Below, piece after piece: positions 1-9,369 of a DNA stretch of 64,000 bases. Source of the DNA: UBA6170 sp942491385 (GTDB lineage Bacteria > Chloroflexota > Anaerolineae > Anaerolineales > Anaerolineaceae). The notes under the pieces are model-generated. The model saw only the letters and a list, made by a program, of their open reading frames with translations, was not told the DNA's origin and searched no databases. The position numbers were made by a program, and so were the translations under genes. How positions within the stretch are numbered: position 1 is the stretch's first letter; each line of letters begins with the position of its first letter. Location of the stretch: assembly GCA_942491385.1 (NCBI GenBank), contig CALOAF010000008.1, forward strand, positions 372,001-436,000, written 5' to 3'.

Positions 1-14
1 TTTTTTGAGAATAA

Positions 15-692
15 TTATGCCTCATATTCTACCCTTACTGTTGACGAGAAGTTATTTTTAGTTAAGGAATAAACTGCAATCCCAAAGGCAATGGCTACAT
101 TTAGAGAATTCTTCAGCCCTACCATCGGTATATGCAAATGGCTATCACACTCATTCAATATATCCGGATCCACGCCAATGATTTCGTTGCCAACCACTAA
201 AATAGTTGGTTGTGAATAAGTGGAAATTTGAAAATTAAAGATGGATTGAGATATTAAAGTTTTTTCCAATGCCCAAATGCGATATCCATCCTTCTTTAAG
301 GTTTTAACAAGTGATAAGGCATTCGGATGAACTTCAAACTTTACCACCTTTTCCGCTCCTAATGAAGTTTTATGTACTTTCGAATTCGAGGGATTTGGAG
401 TGATGCCACAAAGGTGAATTTTGCTAATACCGACACCATCTGAGGAGCGCAAGATTGCACCCACATTAAATGTGGAGCGTACATTATCCAGCACAACCTC
501 CAATTTGTTGGCTGCATAAAAATGATCGAGATAAGATATTTCCTCTTGGTTAAGGTTCATCTCATGAATTATCTGAGTTTCAGATTTGCATTTGGGGCAA
601 ATGACACCAATTCCGGAATTTTTTGGGGCAGGATATCGAAAATTACAATTTTTGTTTGAACATTGCCTGATTAAATAAAATTCAGTAGACAT
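15..692 (-). CDS. TrmH/SpoU-family RNA 2'-O-methyltransferase with N-terminal zinc ribbon
   Basis: Predicted S-adenosylmethionine-dependent RNA ribose 2'-O-methyltransferase of the SPOUT superfamily. The N-terminus has two cysteine pairs (Cys11/Cys16 and Cys32/Cys35) that look like a small zinc ribbon. The catalytic domain follows with the three SpoU motifs: NVRSTFNVGAILRSSDG near residue 70, ILVVGNEIIGVDP near 160, and IPMVGLKNSLNVAIAFGI near 190. At 225 residues it is slightly longer than a minimal SpoU enzyme because of the zinc ribbon. It ends a minus-strand run with the radical SAM genes, 3 bases after the next gene. The substrate (tRNA or rRNA position) cannot be told from sequence. Confidence 0.9.
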   Translation of the reverse strand: MSTEFYLIRQCSNKNCNFRYPAPKNSGIGVICPKCKSETQIIHEMNLNQEEISYLDHFYAANKLEVVLDNVRSTFNVGAILRSSDGVGISKIHLCGITPNPSNSKVHKTSLGAEKVVKFEVHPNALSLVKTLKKDGYRIWALEKTLISQSIFNFQISTYSQPTILVVGNEIIGVDPDILNECDSHLHIPMVGLKNSLNVAIAFGIAVYSLTKNNFSSTVRVEYEA

Positions 693-695
693 AAG

Positions 696-1343
696 TTATG
701 AATTTTCATCCTGGTCCGTTGCTAATATTATTTCCTTCCGGATTATTCTCGTAAATTCGACTGGTATATTCAACTCATCCAGAACTTCTTCTGGTCTACC
801 AGTTGCACCTTCTTTGGATTTCAAGAGTAGTTTCAAGTAACAGGGATTATCGAAAATAATTTCGAGATCCAATAAAAGTGGTCGAAGATCATAAGATTTC
901 CCCCTACGGACTCTAATGACTGTTTCTTTCTTCTTTAGTGCTTGAATTGCCTGGCTAATCATCGTTGTATCAAATTCTTCCAGAAAGAAGATATGATATT
1001 CCGAGGCAATCGTCTGTGTCTGTAAGGCAGGTTTTTGGGGACTTACCACATGGATTGAATTCACTGAAATACCAGGTGGAAGCGCTTTTTTCAATGTCTT
1101 TTCCATAACACCTAAATCCATATCCTCATTTAGAAATAAATCTACAATTTCAGAGTCGCTTAAGAAGCCAAGTGGTAAAGGGCTGGCTTGTTGAATTTTG
1201 GGTTGTGGATGGAAGCCCTGGCTGTACGTTAAAGGAAGTTTTGCTCTTCTGAATGTTCTTTCCCACATCTTGTGAATATCCAGGTTGGAGGTGTATCGCA
1301 TACCTTCATTTTTTGAATAATTAATTCGGTATCGATAATTCAT
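696..1343 (-). CDS. TIGR03936/DUF2344 radical SAM-associated protein
   Basis: Small protein of the family that accompanies, or is fused to, the TIGR03960 radical SAM enzyme. The N-terminal block (RYRINYSKNEGMRYTSNLD, then FRRAKLPLTYSQGFHPQP) is the family hallmark. The open frame extends to 1385, but I choose the ATG at 1343 because MNYRYRINYSKN is where the conserved domain begins. The gene overlaps the 3' end of the radical SAM gene by 23 bases, which suggests translational coupling. Function is unproven; by family context it works with the neighbouring radical SAM protein, perhaps on RNA. Confidence 0.85.
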   Translation of the reverse strand: MNYRYRINYSKNEGMRYTSNLDIHKMWERTFRRAKLPLTYSQGFHPQPKIQQASPLPLGFLSDSEIVDLFLNEDMDLGVMEKTLKKALPPGISVNSIHVVSPQKPALQTQTIASEYHIFFLEEFDTTMISQAIQALKKKETVIRVRRGKSYDLRPLLLDLEIIFDNPCYLKLLLKSKEGATGRPEEVLDELNIPVEFTRIIRKEIILATDQDENS

Positions 1344-3231
1344 TTTTACTCCTGCCGGGTGATAAATTTGGGCATTTCCAAACAATTCCAGGATCCTCTT
1401 TGCGTAAATGATTGAATGCCTGAGTTATTCCACATGCAAAACATTGCTCTCTACAATCACCTCTTAATTTTAAGGAAAGACTGTTAAGATATTCTGTTTT
1501 CAAAAATGATTTCTTCACGCCAGGCTGAATATGATCCCAGGGAAAAATCTCATCAAGATTTCTTTCACGATGTACATAAAAATGGGGATCTAAGCCAGCA
1601 TAAGAAAATGCTTGCATCCAGATATCATAATTTTTGAAATCCTGCCATGCATCGAACTTTGCACCGTTTTTCCAGGCAGCTTCAATTACTTCGGATAGTC
1701 TTCGATCACCTCTGGAAAGCCAGGCTTCCATCACAGTTTCCTTTGGATCCGTCCAATTGAACTTCAATCCTTGACCTTTTAATTCCTCCCGTAGCAAATT
1801 TTGTTTCATCCGGATACTATCCTGCTGATCGCAAGCAACCCATTGAAAAGGAGTGTGTGGTTTTGGAACGAACGTTGAGACACCAGCGTGCACTTTTGCT
1901 CTTTTGCCGATGGCTTTAACTCCGACAGCAAGAACTTTTTTGCATAGATTTGCGATTTCAGCCACATCCTCCAATGTTTCTGATGGATGCCCGATCATAA
2001 AATATAGTTTCAAGGTATGCCAGCCACGTTTAAAAATCTCAAACGCAGTGGAAAGTAACATTTCTTCGGAAATCGGTTTATTAATAATTTTCCGCATTCT
2101 ATCTGAAGCTGCTTCCGGTGCTAGGGTGAAACCTCCCTGGCGGGAACCTTTAAGTTTCTCCATTAAATCAACTGAAAAAGAGTCAATCCTTAAGGATGGC
2201 AATGAAATTGTCAAATTTTTTCCTGCAAAGGTACTACTGATTTCCTCTACCAATTCAAGAACATTCGTGTAGTCACTAGAAGACAAGGATAATAATGCAA
2301 CCTCTTCAAAACCGGTGTTTTCCAGACTGGTTTCAATGGTATTAATAATCTCTTTTATTGTTCGCTCACGAATGGGACGATTAATCATACCAGCATGGCA
2401 AAAGCGGCATCCACGGGTGCAACCACGCATGATTTCAACTGCAATGCGATTATGAACTACGCCAATGGAAGGAACAATGAAGCGAGTGGGGGCGTAAGGT
2501 AGCCGTCCCATAATTCGTTTTGTTATTGTTTTGGGTACTTTAATATTTTTGACATCAAATGTGTGGAAAGTTCCATCCGTGTTATATTGTGGCTCATAAA
2601 ATGAGGGGACATAAACACCCTCTATAAATGAGATTTTTTCCAACAATTCCTGTTTGGATAGATCATTATTTTTCCAACACTGATAAGCCTCAATTACTTC
2701 TAGTAAAATCTCTTCACCCTCGCCAATCAGAAAAGCATCAAAAAAAGGTGCCATAGGTTCAGGATTAAAAGTGGCGTGACCGCCAGCAACAATGAGAGGA
2801 AATTCTTTTCCTCTTTCGTTTGCATGAATTGGAATCTGGCTTAGATTTAACAAATTGAGCGTATTTGTATAAAGAGTCTCATAGGGTAAGGTGAACCCGA
2901 TGATGTCAAAGTCCTTCAATGGGGATTTAGTCTCCAAAGAATACAGCGGGATAGCATGCTCTCTAAGCAAAGCTTCCATATCTTGCCAGGGAGAATATGC
3001 TCGTTCGGCCAGACAATCTTCACGTTGATTGATTTTTTCGTAAAGAATTTGTATTCCCAGGTTCGATAACCCTATATCGTATAGATCCGGAAATACAAGG
3101 GCAATCTTCGTTTGGACTTCATTCCAATTTTTAACAATGGCATTGTATTCACCACCTACATATCTTCCTGGTTTTTCAACCAGCGGTAGAATTCGTTCTA
3201 ATTGATTTAATAATGCTTTCTCTTTACTCAA
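1321..3231 (-). CDS. TIGR03960 family B12-binding-domain radical SAM protein
   Basis: 636-residue radical SAM protein. The N-terminal half resembles a B12-binding Rossmann domain (FPDLYDIGLSNLGIQILYE; later VAGGHATFNPEPM). The radical SAM core carries the 4Fe-4S motif MRGCTRGCRFCHAG (CxxxCxxC) near residue 270. The C-terminus holds additional cysteines (CREQCFACG), suggesting a further metal site. It overlaps the DUF2344 partner downstream, the standard arrangement in Chloroflexota, Firmicutes and Actinobacteria, where the two are often fused. The reaction is not established for the family. No close upstream gene in the same direction except the SDR gene, 62 bases away. Confidence 0.9.
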   Translation of the reverse strand: MSKEKALLNQLERILPLVEKPGRYVGGEYNAIVKNWNEVQTKIALVFPDLYDIGLSNLGIQILYEKINQREDCLAERAYSPWQDMEALLREHAIPLYSLETKSPLKDFDIIGFTLPYETLYTNTLNLLNLSQIPIHANERGKEFPLIVAGGHATFNPEPMAPFFDAFLIGEGEEILLEVIEAYQCWKNNDLSKQELLEKISFIEGVYVPSFYEPQYNTDGTFHTFDVKNIKVPKTITKRIMGRLPYAPTRFIVPSIGVVHNRIAVEIMRGCTRGCRFCHAGMINRPIRERTIKEIINTIETSLENTGFEEVALLSLSSSDYTNVLELVEEISSTFAGKNLTISLPSLRIDSFSVDLMEKLKGSRQGGFTLAPEAASDRMRKIINKPISEEMLLSTAFEIFKRGWHTLKLYFMIGHPSETLEDVAEIANLCKKVLAVGVKAIGKRAKVHAGVSTFVPKPHTPFQWVACDQQDSIRMKQNLLREELKGQGLKFNWTDPKETVMEAWLSRGDRRLSEVIEAAWKNGAKFDAWQDFKNYDIWMQAFSYAGLDPHFYVHRERNLDEIFPWDHIQPGVKKSFLKTEYLNSLSLKLRGDCREQCFACGITQAFNHLRKEDPGIVWKCPNLSPGRSKNELSIPN

Positions 3232-3293
3232 GTTTTCTCCTACAATGGGTCATTGACCACTCGATTTCCCAATTGTACTTGAAAACAATACTA

Positions 3294-4085
3294 TTATAGA
3301 ATTCCTTTAACCATACCTCCATCGACCGAGAGCATCGTTCCGGTTAGATATGATGCTCTTGGCGATACCAGGAAAGCGGCAACATAGGCAAAATCTTCTG
3401 GCTCCGCCATTCTACCCAAAGGGCTTTCCATAGATTGTTTCTTGATTTCTTGCTCAATTGTGGAGTTATTCAATTTGGCTCGATTTTCCATCAAGGATGT
3501 TACTCTTTCAGTTTTTGTCCAGCCAGGCAGAATGGAGTTGAATCGTATGCCAACATTTCCCATTTCCATTGCTAAAGTCTTAGTGAGACCAATTGTGGCC
3601 GCTCGAATCGAATTCGATAAAATCAGGTTTGGAATGGGTTGCTTAACAGAATAAGATGTAATTGTTAAAACATTGGGGTTTTCGGAGAATTTGAGTAATG
3701 GCAGGAGCACTCGTATAAGCCTTACATGACTGAGAAAATTTAATTCGAAAGCTTTCTGCCAGCTTTCATCAGAAATTGATTCAAAAAGGCCAGGCGCAGG
3801 ACCACCGGAATTTGTAATGAGGATGTCTAATTTTCCAAATTCTGATTGAATGAAATCGAATAATTTTCCCGGAAACTCAATGTCCGTGACATCACCTGCA
3901 AGTGAGAAGACTGAACCATTTGTCGATTGCATTAATTTATGCGCAGCATAATCCAGTTTTTCCTGATTTCGGCCATTAATCACTACGATCGCATTTTCCT
4001 TTAATAAGATTTCTGCTGTGGCATATCCGAGTCCTTGGCTGGATCCGGCGATAAAAACAATCTGGTTGGTCAGTAATAAATCCAT
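3294..4085 (-). CDS. SDR-family oxidoreductase-like protein with degenerate catalytic Tyr/Lys
   Basis: 263-residue classical short-chain dehydrogenase fold. The nucleotide-binding motif GSSQGLGYA is at residues 14-22, NSGGPAPG (NAG-like motif) near 92, and the C-terminal PLGRMAEPEDFAYVAAFLVSP and SVDGGM are typical of 3-oxoacyl-ACP-reductase-like proteins. The catalytic YxxxK is not present: the aligned positions are Ser157 and Arg161 (SNSIRAATIGLTK). This LSN..R pattern characterises a BKR-like SDR subgroup with an imperfect catalytic tetrad, so it is a subfamily trait rather than decay. Start supported by GGAG seven bases before ATG. Substrate unknown. Confidence 0.88.
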   Translation of the reverse strand: MDLLLTNQIVFIAGSSQGLGYATAEILLKENAIVVINGRNQEKLDYAAHKLMQSTNGSVFSLAGDVTDIEFPGKLFDFIQSEFGKLDILITNSGGPAPGLFESISDESWQKAFELNFLSHVRLIRVLLPLLKFSENPNVLTITSYSVKQPIPNLILSNSIRAATIGLTKTLAMEMGNVGIRFNSILPGWTKTERVTSLMENRAKLNNSTIEQEIKKQSMESPLGRMAEPEDFAYVAAFLVSPRASYLTGTMLSVDGGMVKGIL

Positions 4086-4096
4086 GGATAATCTCC

Positions 4097-4381
4097 TTAA
4101 TCGTTTTCTCTGTAAATAATTGATACTCGAATATCCGGAAATGAAAACTCGATATACTCAATTATGTTTTCAATCATGGAATCAAATACATTCCCGTTTT
4201 TTGCAACAATTGCGATGCCTATTTTAGAAGATTTCCAGACATCGTGAAAATCAATTTCTGATATGGAAACATTATATTTTTTGGTAATTTTTGAGGTAAG
4301 CGATTTAAGAACACCACGTTTAGCCTTAAGGTTTCTAGCAATCGGTAGATCAATTTTTAATTCAAAATAACACAGCGCCAT
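4097..4381 (-). CDS. DUF503 family protein (YlxP-like)
   Basis: 94-residue protein matching the DUF503 family. The family signature is visible as LKAKRGVLKSLTSKITKKYN near residues 19-38 and VSISEIDFHDVWKSSKIGIA further on. DUF503 proteins (for example B. subtilis YlxP) usually sit beside infB and rbfA in translation-related operons. Here it is instead placed 11 bases upstream of the SDR gene, so the usual neighbourhood is absent. Its function is unknown. The start ATG at 4381 is followed directly by conserved residues. Confidence 0.88.
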   Translation of the reverse strand: MALCYFELKIDLPIARNLKAKRGVLKSLTSKITKKYNVSISEIDFHDVWKSSKIGIAIVAKNGNVFDSMIENIIEYIEFSFPDIRVSIIYREND

Positions 4382-4422
4382 TTTAGTTTACCCGTATAAC
4401 TTATATGATTAATAAATTGTAC

Positions 4423-4451
4423 TTGCATAATCAATTTGCGTTTAGTAGAAT
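4423..4451 (+). promoter_or_regulatory. Predicted sigma-70 promoter of folC-lon
   Basis: TTGCAT (4423-4428), 17-base spacer, TAGAAT (4446-4451), in the divergent gap between the DUF503 gene and folC. Transcription would start near 4458, giving a leader of about 20 bases before the GGGAG ribosome binding site at 4471. Both hexamers deviate from consensus at two positions or fewer. Confidence 0.4.
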
Positions 4452-4480
4452 TCATTTTTAACCTGTATTTGGGAGTAATT

Positions 4481-5875
4481 ATGGATGTTGAAACGAAATA
4501 TCAAGAAGCGTTGGACTTTTTATACACTTTTATTGATTACAGTATGACCAGGAACTTGCGATATTCTGAAGAAAAATTTAATTTGGATCGCATGTACCAA
4601 TTCATGGATTTATTTGATAATCCTCATAAAACATATCCTGTTATTCATGTTGCTGGTACGAAGGGCAAAGGTTCAACTTCCGCATTAATCGCTCATGCCT
4701 TATACGAAGAAGGTTATAAAGTTGGTTTTTATACTTCTCCACATTTACACGACTTTTGTGAAAGAATTCAGGTAGATTTTATCCCCATGCAACATGAAGA
4801 AATGGTTGCTATTGTGGATGTTATGAGATCAAAAATTACGATGGTCGCAGAAATCACCACCTTTGAATTAATGACTGCCATGGCATTTATCTATTTCCAG
4901 AATAAAAAAGTTGATATTGCCGTCATTGAAGTTGGATTGGGGGGCAGACTGGATGCAACAAATGTTGTGTCACCTTTAATTTCTGTCATTACCTCCTTGT
5001 CCCTGGATCACATCAATGTTCTTGGTGATACCCTGGCAAAAATAGCTTTTGAAAAAGGCGGTATTATAAAAAATAATACTTTTGTCGTCATTGCTCCACA
5101 AAAAGATGAGGCGATCATGGTATTGAAGAAAATAGCAGAAGAGAGAAATGCCCCTCTGATACAGGTTGGCAAAGATTATTTATACGCTCAAGCAGCAAAG
5201 TCCTTGAGCGGTCAAAATTTTTTTGTTTGGCCAAAAGAGGATCAAATTGCTGTTAACGCGTTCATTGAAAGTGCTGGGCGTGAAGATTGGGAGCCGACTA
5301 AGATTCACATCCCTTTACTTGGTTTTCATCAGGTTCAAAATGCTGCCACAGCATATTCAACATTAATCGTACTTCGTAAAAATGGACTTATTATTTCTGA
5401 TGATAGTATTCGCAAAGGGTTTCGAAATGTTGTCTGGCCTGGTAGATTTGAGGTATTAAATCGTAGACCGTTCATTGTTGTCGATTCTGCACATAATAGG
5501 GAATCTGCGTTACGATTAAGGAATGCGGTTGACGACTATTTTCCTGGCACACCAGTCATTCTTGTGTTTGGTGCATCCGAAGATAAAGACATTGATGGAA
5601 TGTTGGTCGAGTTGTTACCACGAGTAAAAATTGTTGTTACTACTAAATCAATTCATCCCAGGGCAATTTCTCCCGAAGATCTGATGATCAAAGTCAATCA
5701 GATGGGAGTACGTGCAATTCCAACTCAATCTCTTGAGGAAGCATTTGATGAAGCGCTTAAATTGGCAGGCAAAGAAAATTTGATATTGATTGCAGGTAGC
5801 ATATTTGTCGCTGGAGGTATGAGGGATGTATGGTTTGATCTACAAAAAAATTCAGAGATGAAAGGTAACCAATGA
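4481..5875 (+). CDS. folC: Folylpolyglutamate synthase / dihydrofolate synthase
   Basis: 464-residue ATP-dependent ligase of the Mur-ligase superfamily that adds glutamate to dihydropteroate or folates. Visible motifs are the P-loop VAGTKGKGSTSALIAH near residue 60, the cis-proline/omega region FYTSPHLHDFCERI, EVGLGGRLDATNVV, and the C-terminal domain motif VDSAHNRESALRL. The frame is open from 4436, but ATG at 4481 is preceded by GGGAG at the right distance and begins the conserved part. It overlaps lon by four bases (ATGA). Confidence 0.95.
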   Translation: MDVETKYQEALDFLYTFIDYSMTRNLRYSEEKFNLDRMYQFMDLFDNPHKTYPVIHVAGTKGKGSTSALIAHALYEEGYKVGFYTSPHLHDFCERIQVDFIPMQHEEMVAIVDVMRSKITMVAEITTFELMTAMAFIYFQNKKVDIAVIEVGLGGRLDATNVVSPLISVITSLSLDHINVLGDTLAKIAFEKGGIIKNNTFVVIAPQKDEAIMVLKKIAEERNAPLIQVGKDYLYAQAAKSLSGQNFFVWPKEDQIAVNAFIESAGREDWEPTKIHIPLLGFHQVQNAATAYSTLIVLRKNGLIISDDSIRKGFRNVVWPGRFEVLNRRPFIVVDSAHNRESALRLRNAVDDYFPGTPVILVFGASEDKDIDGMLVELLPRVKIVVTTKSIHPRAISPEDLMIKVNQMGVRAIPTQSLEEAFDEALKLAGKENLILIAGSIFVAGGMRDVWFDLQKNSEMKGNQ

Positions 5876-8337
5876 CGAATGAAAATTGGTTTTTAGATAA
5901 TCAGGACGACATTAATATCCCATTCAAGTACCGATCAGATGAGTTTTATCAATTTCCTAATTTTGAACCGGATGAAAATGGTGAATTTGAGTGTGCTGCT
6001 ATGATAGTTCGTGATCTGGTTGTTTTTCCAAGAATGATGACGCCGATTTTGATAGACGCGGGACTTAATTACAGCGCTATTCAGTCTGCCCTCAAAAAAT
6101 TTGAAACACTTGTTGCGATTTATGTGGTGGATCAGGAAACTGAGGGAGAAGATAATTTTGACTTCCTTCCCATTGGAACTGAAATTTCAGTTGGAAAAAT
6201 TATGTCACTTCCTGAAGGAGATTATACAGCCTTAATTCAAGGAAGAAGAAGAGTTGAAATTCTTGCAGTTATTCAGGACGACCCATTCATTCGTGTAAAA
6301 GTACGTGTTGTTCAGGAAAAAGAAAGTAATGACCGCCAAATTAAGGCATTGATGCGTACCAGTAAAGATTTATTTGTAAAATGTGTGCAATTAGATAAAA
6401 GTCTCTCAGATGAATCACAATTATTTGCGATGAACATTCAGGATCCCTCCTGGCTTACGGATATGATTTCATCAGCGATTATTATCAGTCCAGCAGATCG
6501 CCGCAAATTAATTTTAGAAATTGACCCGAGAAAACGATTGAAGTTATTAAATGGAATTCTCGCGCAAGAATTAGATGTATTGGAATTAGAAGAAGAAATT
6601 CAGGCCAAGATACAAAATGAAGTTGACAAAACTCAAAGGGAATATTACTTACGTGAACAATTGAAGGCAATTCAAGCAGAATTAGGGGAAAATGATCTTT
6701 TTATCAATGAGCTGTCCGATTTGAGAGAGAAGGTTAAAAATAAGCAACTTCCTGACGAAGCACTATCAGTGGTTAACAAGGAAATTGGTCGCATTTCTCA
6801 AACCCCGCCGATGTCCCCTGAAACCGGCATTATTCGGAGCTATATTGATTGGATTCTCGATTTGCCTTGGGTTGAAGCTACTGAAGATAATCTGGATGTG
6901 CAACACGCGAACGAGGTTTTAGAAAAGAATCATTATGGTCTGGGAAAAGTGAAAGATCGAATCCTGGAATTTATTGCCGTTCAAAAATTAAAACCGCAGG
7001 ATACCAAACAGCCTATACTTTGTTTCGTTGGTTCACCAGGCACTGGAAAAACTTCACTGGGTCGTTCCATAGCAGAAGCATTAGGGAAAAAATTTGTTCG
7101 GGTTTCACTAGGCGGTGTCCGTGATGAAGCTGAAATAAGAGGTCATCGTAGAACGTATATTGGTGCTCTGCCTGGACGAATCCTGCAAACGATGAAAAAA
7201 GCAGGTACGATCAACCCTCTCTTTATGCTGGACGAAATTGAAAAATTAGGTTCAGATTTCAGAGGTGATCCATCTGCCGCGCTTTTAGAAGTTTTAGATC
7301 CAGAACAGAATAAAGAATATTCAGACCATTATCTAGACCTTGATTACGATCTCTCAAAGGTCTTATTCATAACAACTGCAAATACAACCATTACTATCCC
7401 CCCAGCGTTGCTGGACAGAATGGAAGTTATCGAATTTCCAAGCTATATTGAAGACGAAAAAGTAATGATTGCCAAACACTTCCTGATTCCTAGACAATTG
7501 CATGAAACAGGCATTAAAGATTTGAATGTGCACTTTTCAGAAAGTACAGTACGCTTAATTATCAGAAATTATACATATGAAGCCGGTGTACGAAATCTGG
7601 AGCGGGAGATCGGTAGAATTTGCAGAAAAATAGCACGATTGAAAACCGAGGAGAAAAATTTCCCAACCAAAATAGAGGCACACCACATTGAAAAATTTTT
7701 AGGTCCTCAACAAATATTTGATCTTGAAGCAGAACACGAGGATGAAATTGGAGTGGCTACTGCGATGGCATGGACCGATAGTGGTGGTGACATAATGCCT
7801 GTTGAGGTACTCATTGTGGACGGGAAAGGAAACCTTCAAATCACTGGTCAGATTGGTGAGATTATGCAGGAATCTGCTCAAGCGGCGTTATCATACATGA
7901 AATCCAAAGCTGACTTATTAAATGTTGAAGCAGAAATTTTCGAAAATGTTGATGTCCATATTCATATTCCTGAAGGGGGTATCCCTAAAGATGGACCGAG
8001 TGCAGGGATAACCATTGCCATTGCCCTCATATCTGCGTTTACCAATCGAAAGGTGCGGCGAGATGTAGCCCTAACTGGAGAGATCACGTTGCGAGGACGA
8101 ATTCTTCCGGTAGGAGGAATTCGTGAAAAGGTTTTAGCAGCTCACCGCGCTGGCATTACGAAAATTTGTTTACCTGTAAAGAATGAAAAGGATCTGGTTG
8201 ATCTATCCAAAAAAGTTCGCAAACAGCTGAACATAATTCTTGTAAAACACATGGATGATGTGATTGAAGAAGTGCTGTTACCAGCAGATCCAAAAAATGT
8301 TAAAGAAAAACCAGCAAGAAAATCAAAAGAGAATTGA
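5872..8337 (+). CDS. lon: Lon protease (ATP-dependent, LonA type)
   Basis: 821-residue LonA: N-terminal substrate-binding LON domain (residues about 40-235), coiled-coil region, AAA+ domain with Walker A GSPGTGKTSLGRS near 388 and sensor/Walker B FMLDEIEKLG, then the C-terminal protease domain. The catalytic dyad is visible as Ser710 in PKDGPSAG and Lys753 in GGIREKVLAAHR, spaced 43 residues as in E. coli Lon (Ser679/Lys722). The acidic N-terminal 35 residues are an extension before the conserved PM.VRDLVVFP block. Degrades misfolded and regulatory proteins in the cytoplasm. Translationally coupled to folC by an ATGA overlap. Confidence 0.97.
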   Translation: MTNENWFLDNQDDINIPFKYRSDEFYQFPNFEPDENGEFECAAMIVRDLVVFPRMMTPILIDAGLNYSAIQSALKKFETLVAIYVVDQETEGEDNFDFLPIGTEISVGKIMSLPEGDYTALIQGRRRVEILAVIQDDPFIRVKVRVVQEKESNDRQIKALMRTSKDLFVKCVQLDKSLSDESQLFAMNIQDPSWLTDMISSAIIISPADRRKLILEIDPRKRLKLLNGILAQELDVLELEEEIQAKIQNEVDKTQREYYLREQLKAIQAELGENDLFINELSDLREKVKNKQLPDEALSVVNKEIGRISQTPPMSPETGIIRSYIDWILDLPWVEATEDNLDVQHANEVLEKNHYGLGKVKDRILEFIAVQKLKPQDTKQPILCFVGSPGTGKTSLGRSIAEALGKKFVRVSLGGVRDEAEIRGHRRTYIGALPGRILQTMKKAGTINPLFMLDEIEKLGSDFRGDPSAALLEVLDPEQNKEYSDHYLDLDYDLSKVLFITTANTTITIPPALLDRMEVIEFPSYIEDEKVMIAKHFLIPRQLHETGIKDLNVHFSESTVRLIIRNYTYEAGVRNLEREIGRICRKIARLKTEEKNFPTKIEAHHIEKFLGPQQIFDLEAEHEDEIGVATAMAWTDSGGDIMPVEVLIVDGKGNLQITGQIGEIMQESAQAALSYMKSKADLLNVEAEIFENVDVHIHIPEGGIPKDGPSAGITIAIALISAFTNRKVRRDVALTGEITLRGRILPVGGIREKVLAAHRAGITKICLPVKNEKDLVDLSKKVRKQLNIILVKHMDDVIEEVLLPADPKNVKEKPARKSKEN

Positions 8338-8341
8338 AAGA

Positions 8342-8803
8342 TCATTCAGTCGGTGGTTTTGAATAGCTTTGAAGTGACTGAATTCCATTTTTAACCTGAA
8401 CAAGCAACACTTCTAATTCTTTTTCAAGGTCGGACAGAGATGTGATAATGTATTGATCAGCTTCTACCCGATTAATCTCACTTTCCTGTTTTGCCTGTTC
8501 AATGATTTGACTTGCTCGTACTTGCGCACTTTGCACGATTGCATCTTTTTCAACTAGTTGATTGGCTTTTTCTCTTGCTAATTGCAGGGTTCTATTGGCT
8601 TCTTCCTGCCCCTGGGCAATTAATCGATCTCGTTGAGATAATAATTGTTGGGCTTTTTTTATTTCTTCGGGGATCGAGACTCGCATTTGATCAATAATGC
8701 TTAGCATTTTATCTTCGTCAACAACAACCTTTCGCATCATTGGCAATGGACGGCTTTCGTTGAATAGTTCTTCCAATCGGTCTACAAGATGTAAAATGTC
8801 CAT
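8342..8803 (-). CDS. Coiled-coil protein linked to coaD (DivIVA/AtpF-like)
   Basis: 153-residue, charge-rich protein with a long predicted coiled coil (residues about 45-135, rich in Glu, Gln, Arg and Ala). The N-terminus MDILHLVDRLEELFNESRP and the VDEDKMLSIIDQMRVSIPEEIKKAQ block match a conserved family found next to coaD in Actinobacteria and Chloroflexota, often annotated as ATP synthase subunit B-like or cell-division-initiation-like. There is no membrane segment. The frame opens at 8824, but ATG at 8803 has GGAGG just upstream. Function is unknown; a scaffold or division role is inference from the coiled coil. Confidence 0.8.
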   Translation of the reverse strand: MDILHLVDRLEELFNESRPLPMMRKVVVDEDKMLSIIDQMRVSIPEEIKKAQQLLSQRDRLIAQGQEEANRTLQLAREKANQLVEKDAIVQSAQVRASQIIEQAKQESEINRVEADQYIITSLSDLEKELEVLLVQVKNGIQSLQSYSKPPTE

Positions 8804-8842
8804 AAATCCTCCAAGCAATATCAAATCTAAAATAATAAGTAA

Positions 8843-9367
8843 TTAATCACGTAAATATGTTTGTTGAACAATATTTTGGTTTTCGCCCAATTCCAAAAAC
8901 CGTTTATCGAGGGCTTCTTTAACTATTTTTGGCACCATACGAGAATAATCTCCACCTAAAAATGCAATTTCACGAACTGTTGAAGAAGATAAGAAGGTGA
9001 ACTGTTCGTTCGTAATCAAGGCTGCAACTTCAATATCAGGGGCGAGATGTTTATTTGCTAAAGCCATCCGAAATTCATGTTCAAAGTCAGAAATCACCCT
9101 TAAGCCACGTACGATAACTTTAGCATTAATTTCCTTTGCAAATGCGACAGTTAATCCACTGTATCCAGTAACTTTAATATTTACAACATGCTGCAATGTT
9201 TCCTTCGCGAGATGTAATCTTTCTTCCGGTGGAAAGAGAAGATTTTTCATAGGTTTGTCATATACTGCGACAATCACTTCGTCAAATATTTTAGAAGCTC
9301 GTGTAGCAATATCAATGTGTCCATAATGGATAGGATCAAAAGTTCCCGGAAATAATGCTTTCACCAT
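8843..9367 (-). CDS. coaD: Phosphopantetheine adenylyltransferase
   Basis: 174-residue nucleotidyltransferase converting 4'-phosphopantetheine and ATP to dephospho-CoA, the fourth step of coenzyme A synthesis. The GTFDPIHYGH motif (T/HxGH) near residue 8, VRGLRVISDFEHEFRMALAN near 88, and FTFLSSSTVREIA near 123 are all diagnostic. It is slightly longer than E. coli CoaD (159 residues) owing to a C-terminal extension. It sits two bases after recG and upstream of the coiled-coil gene, an arrangement (recG-coaD) common in Gram-positive-type genomes, where rsmD usually lies between them; here rsmD is 33 kb away. Confidence 0.96.
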   Translation of the reverse strand: MVKALFPGTFDPIHYGHIDIATRASKIFDEVIVAVYDKPMKNLLFPPEERLHLAKETLQHVVNIKVTGYSGLTVAFAKEINAKVIVRGLRVISDFEHEFRMALANKHLAPDIEVAALITNEQFTFLSSSTVREIAFLGGDYSRMVPKIVKEALDKRFLELGENQNIVQQTYLRD

Positions 9368-9369
9368 GT

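Noticed and set aside
1853..2272. 139-codon plus-strand open frame
   Set aside because: It is antisense to the conserved radical SAM core and has no family features or ribosome site.
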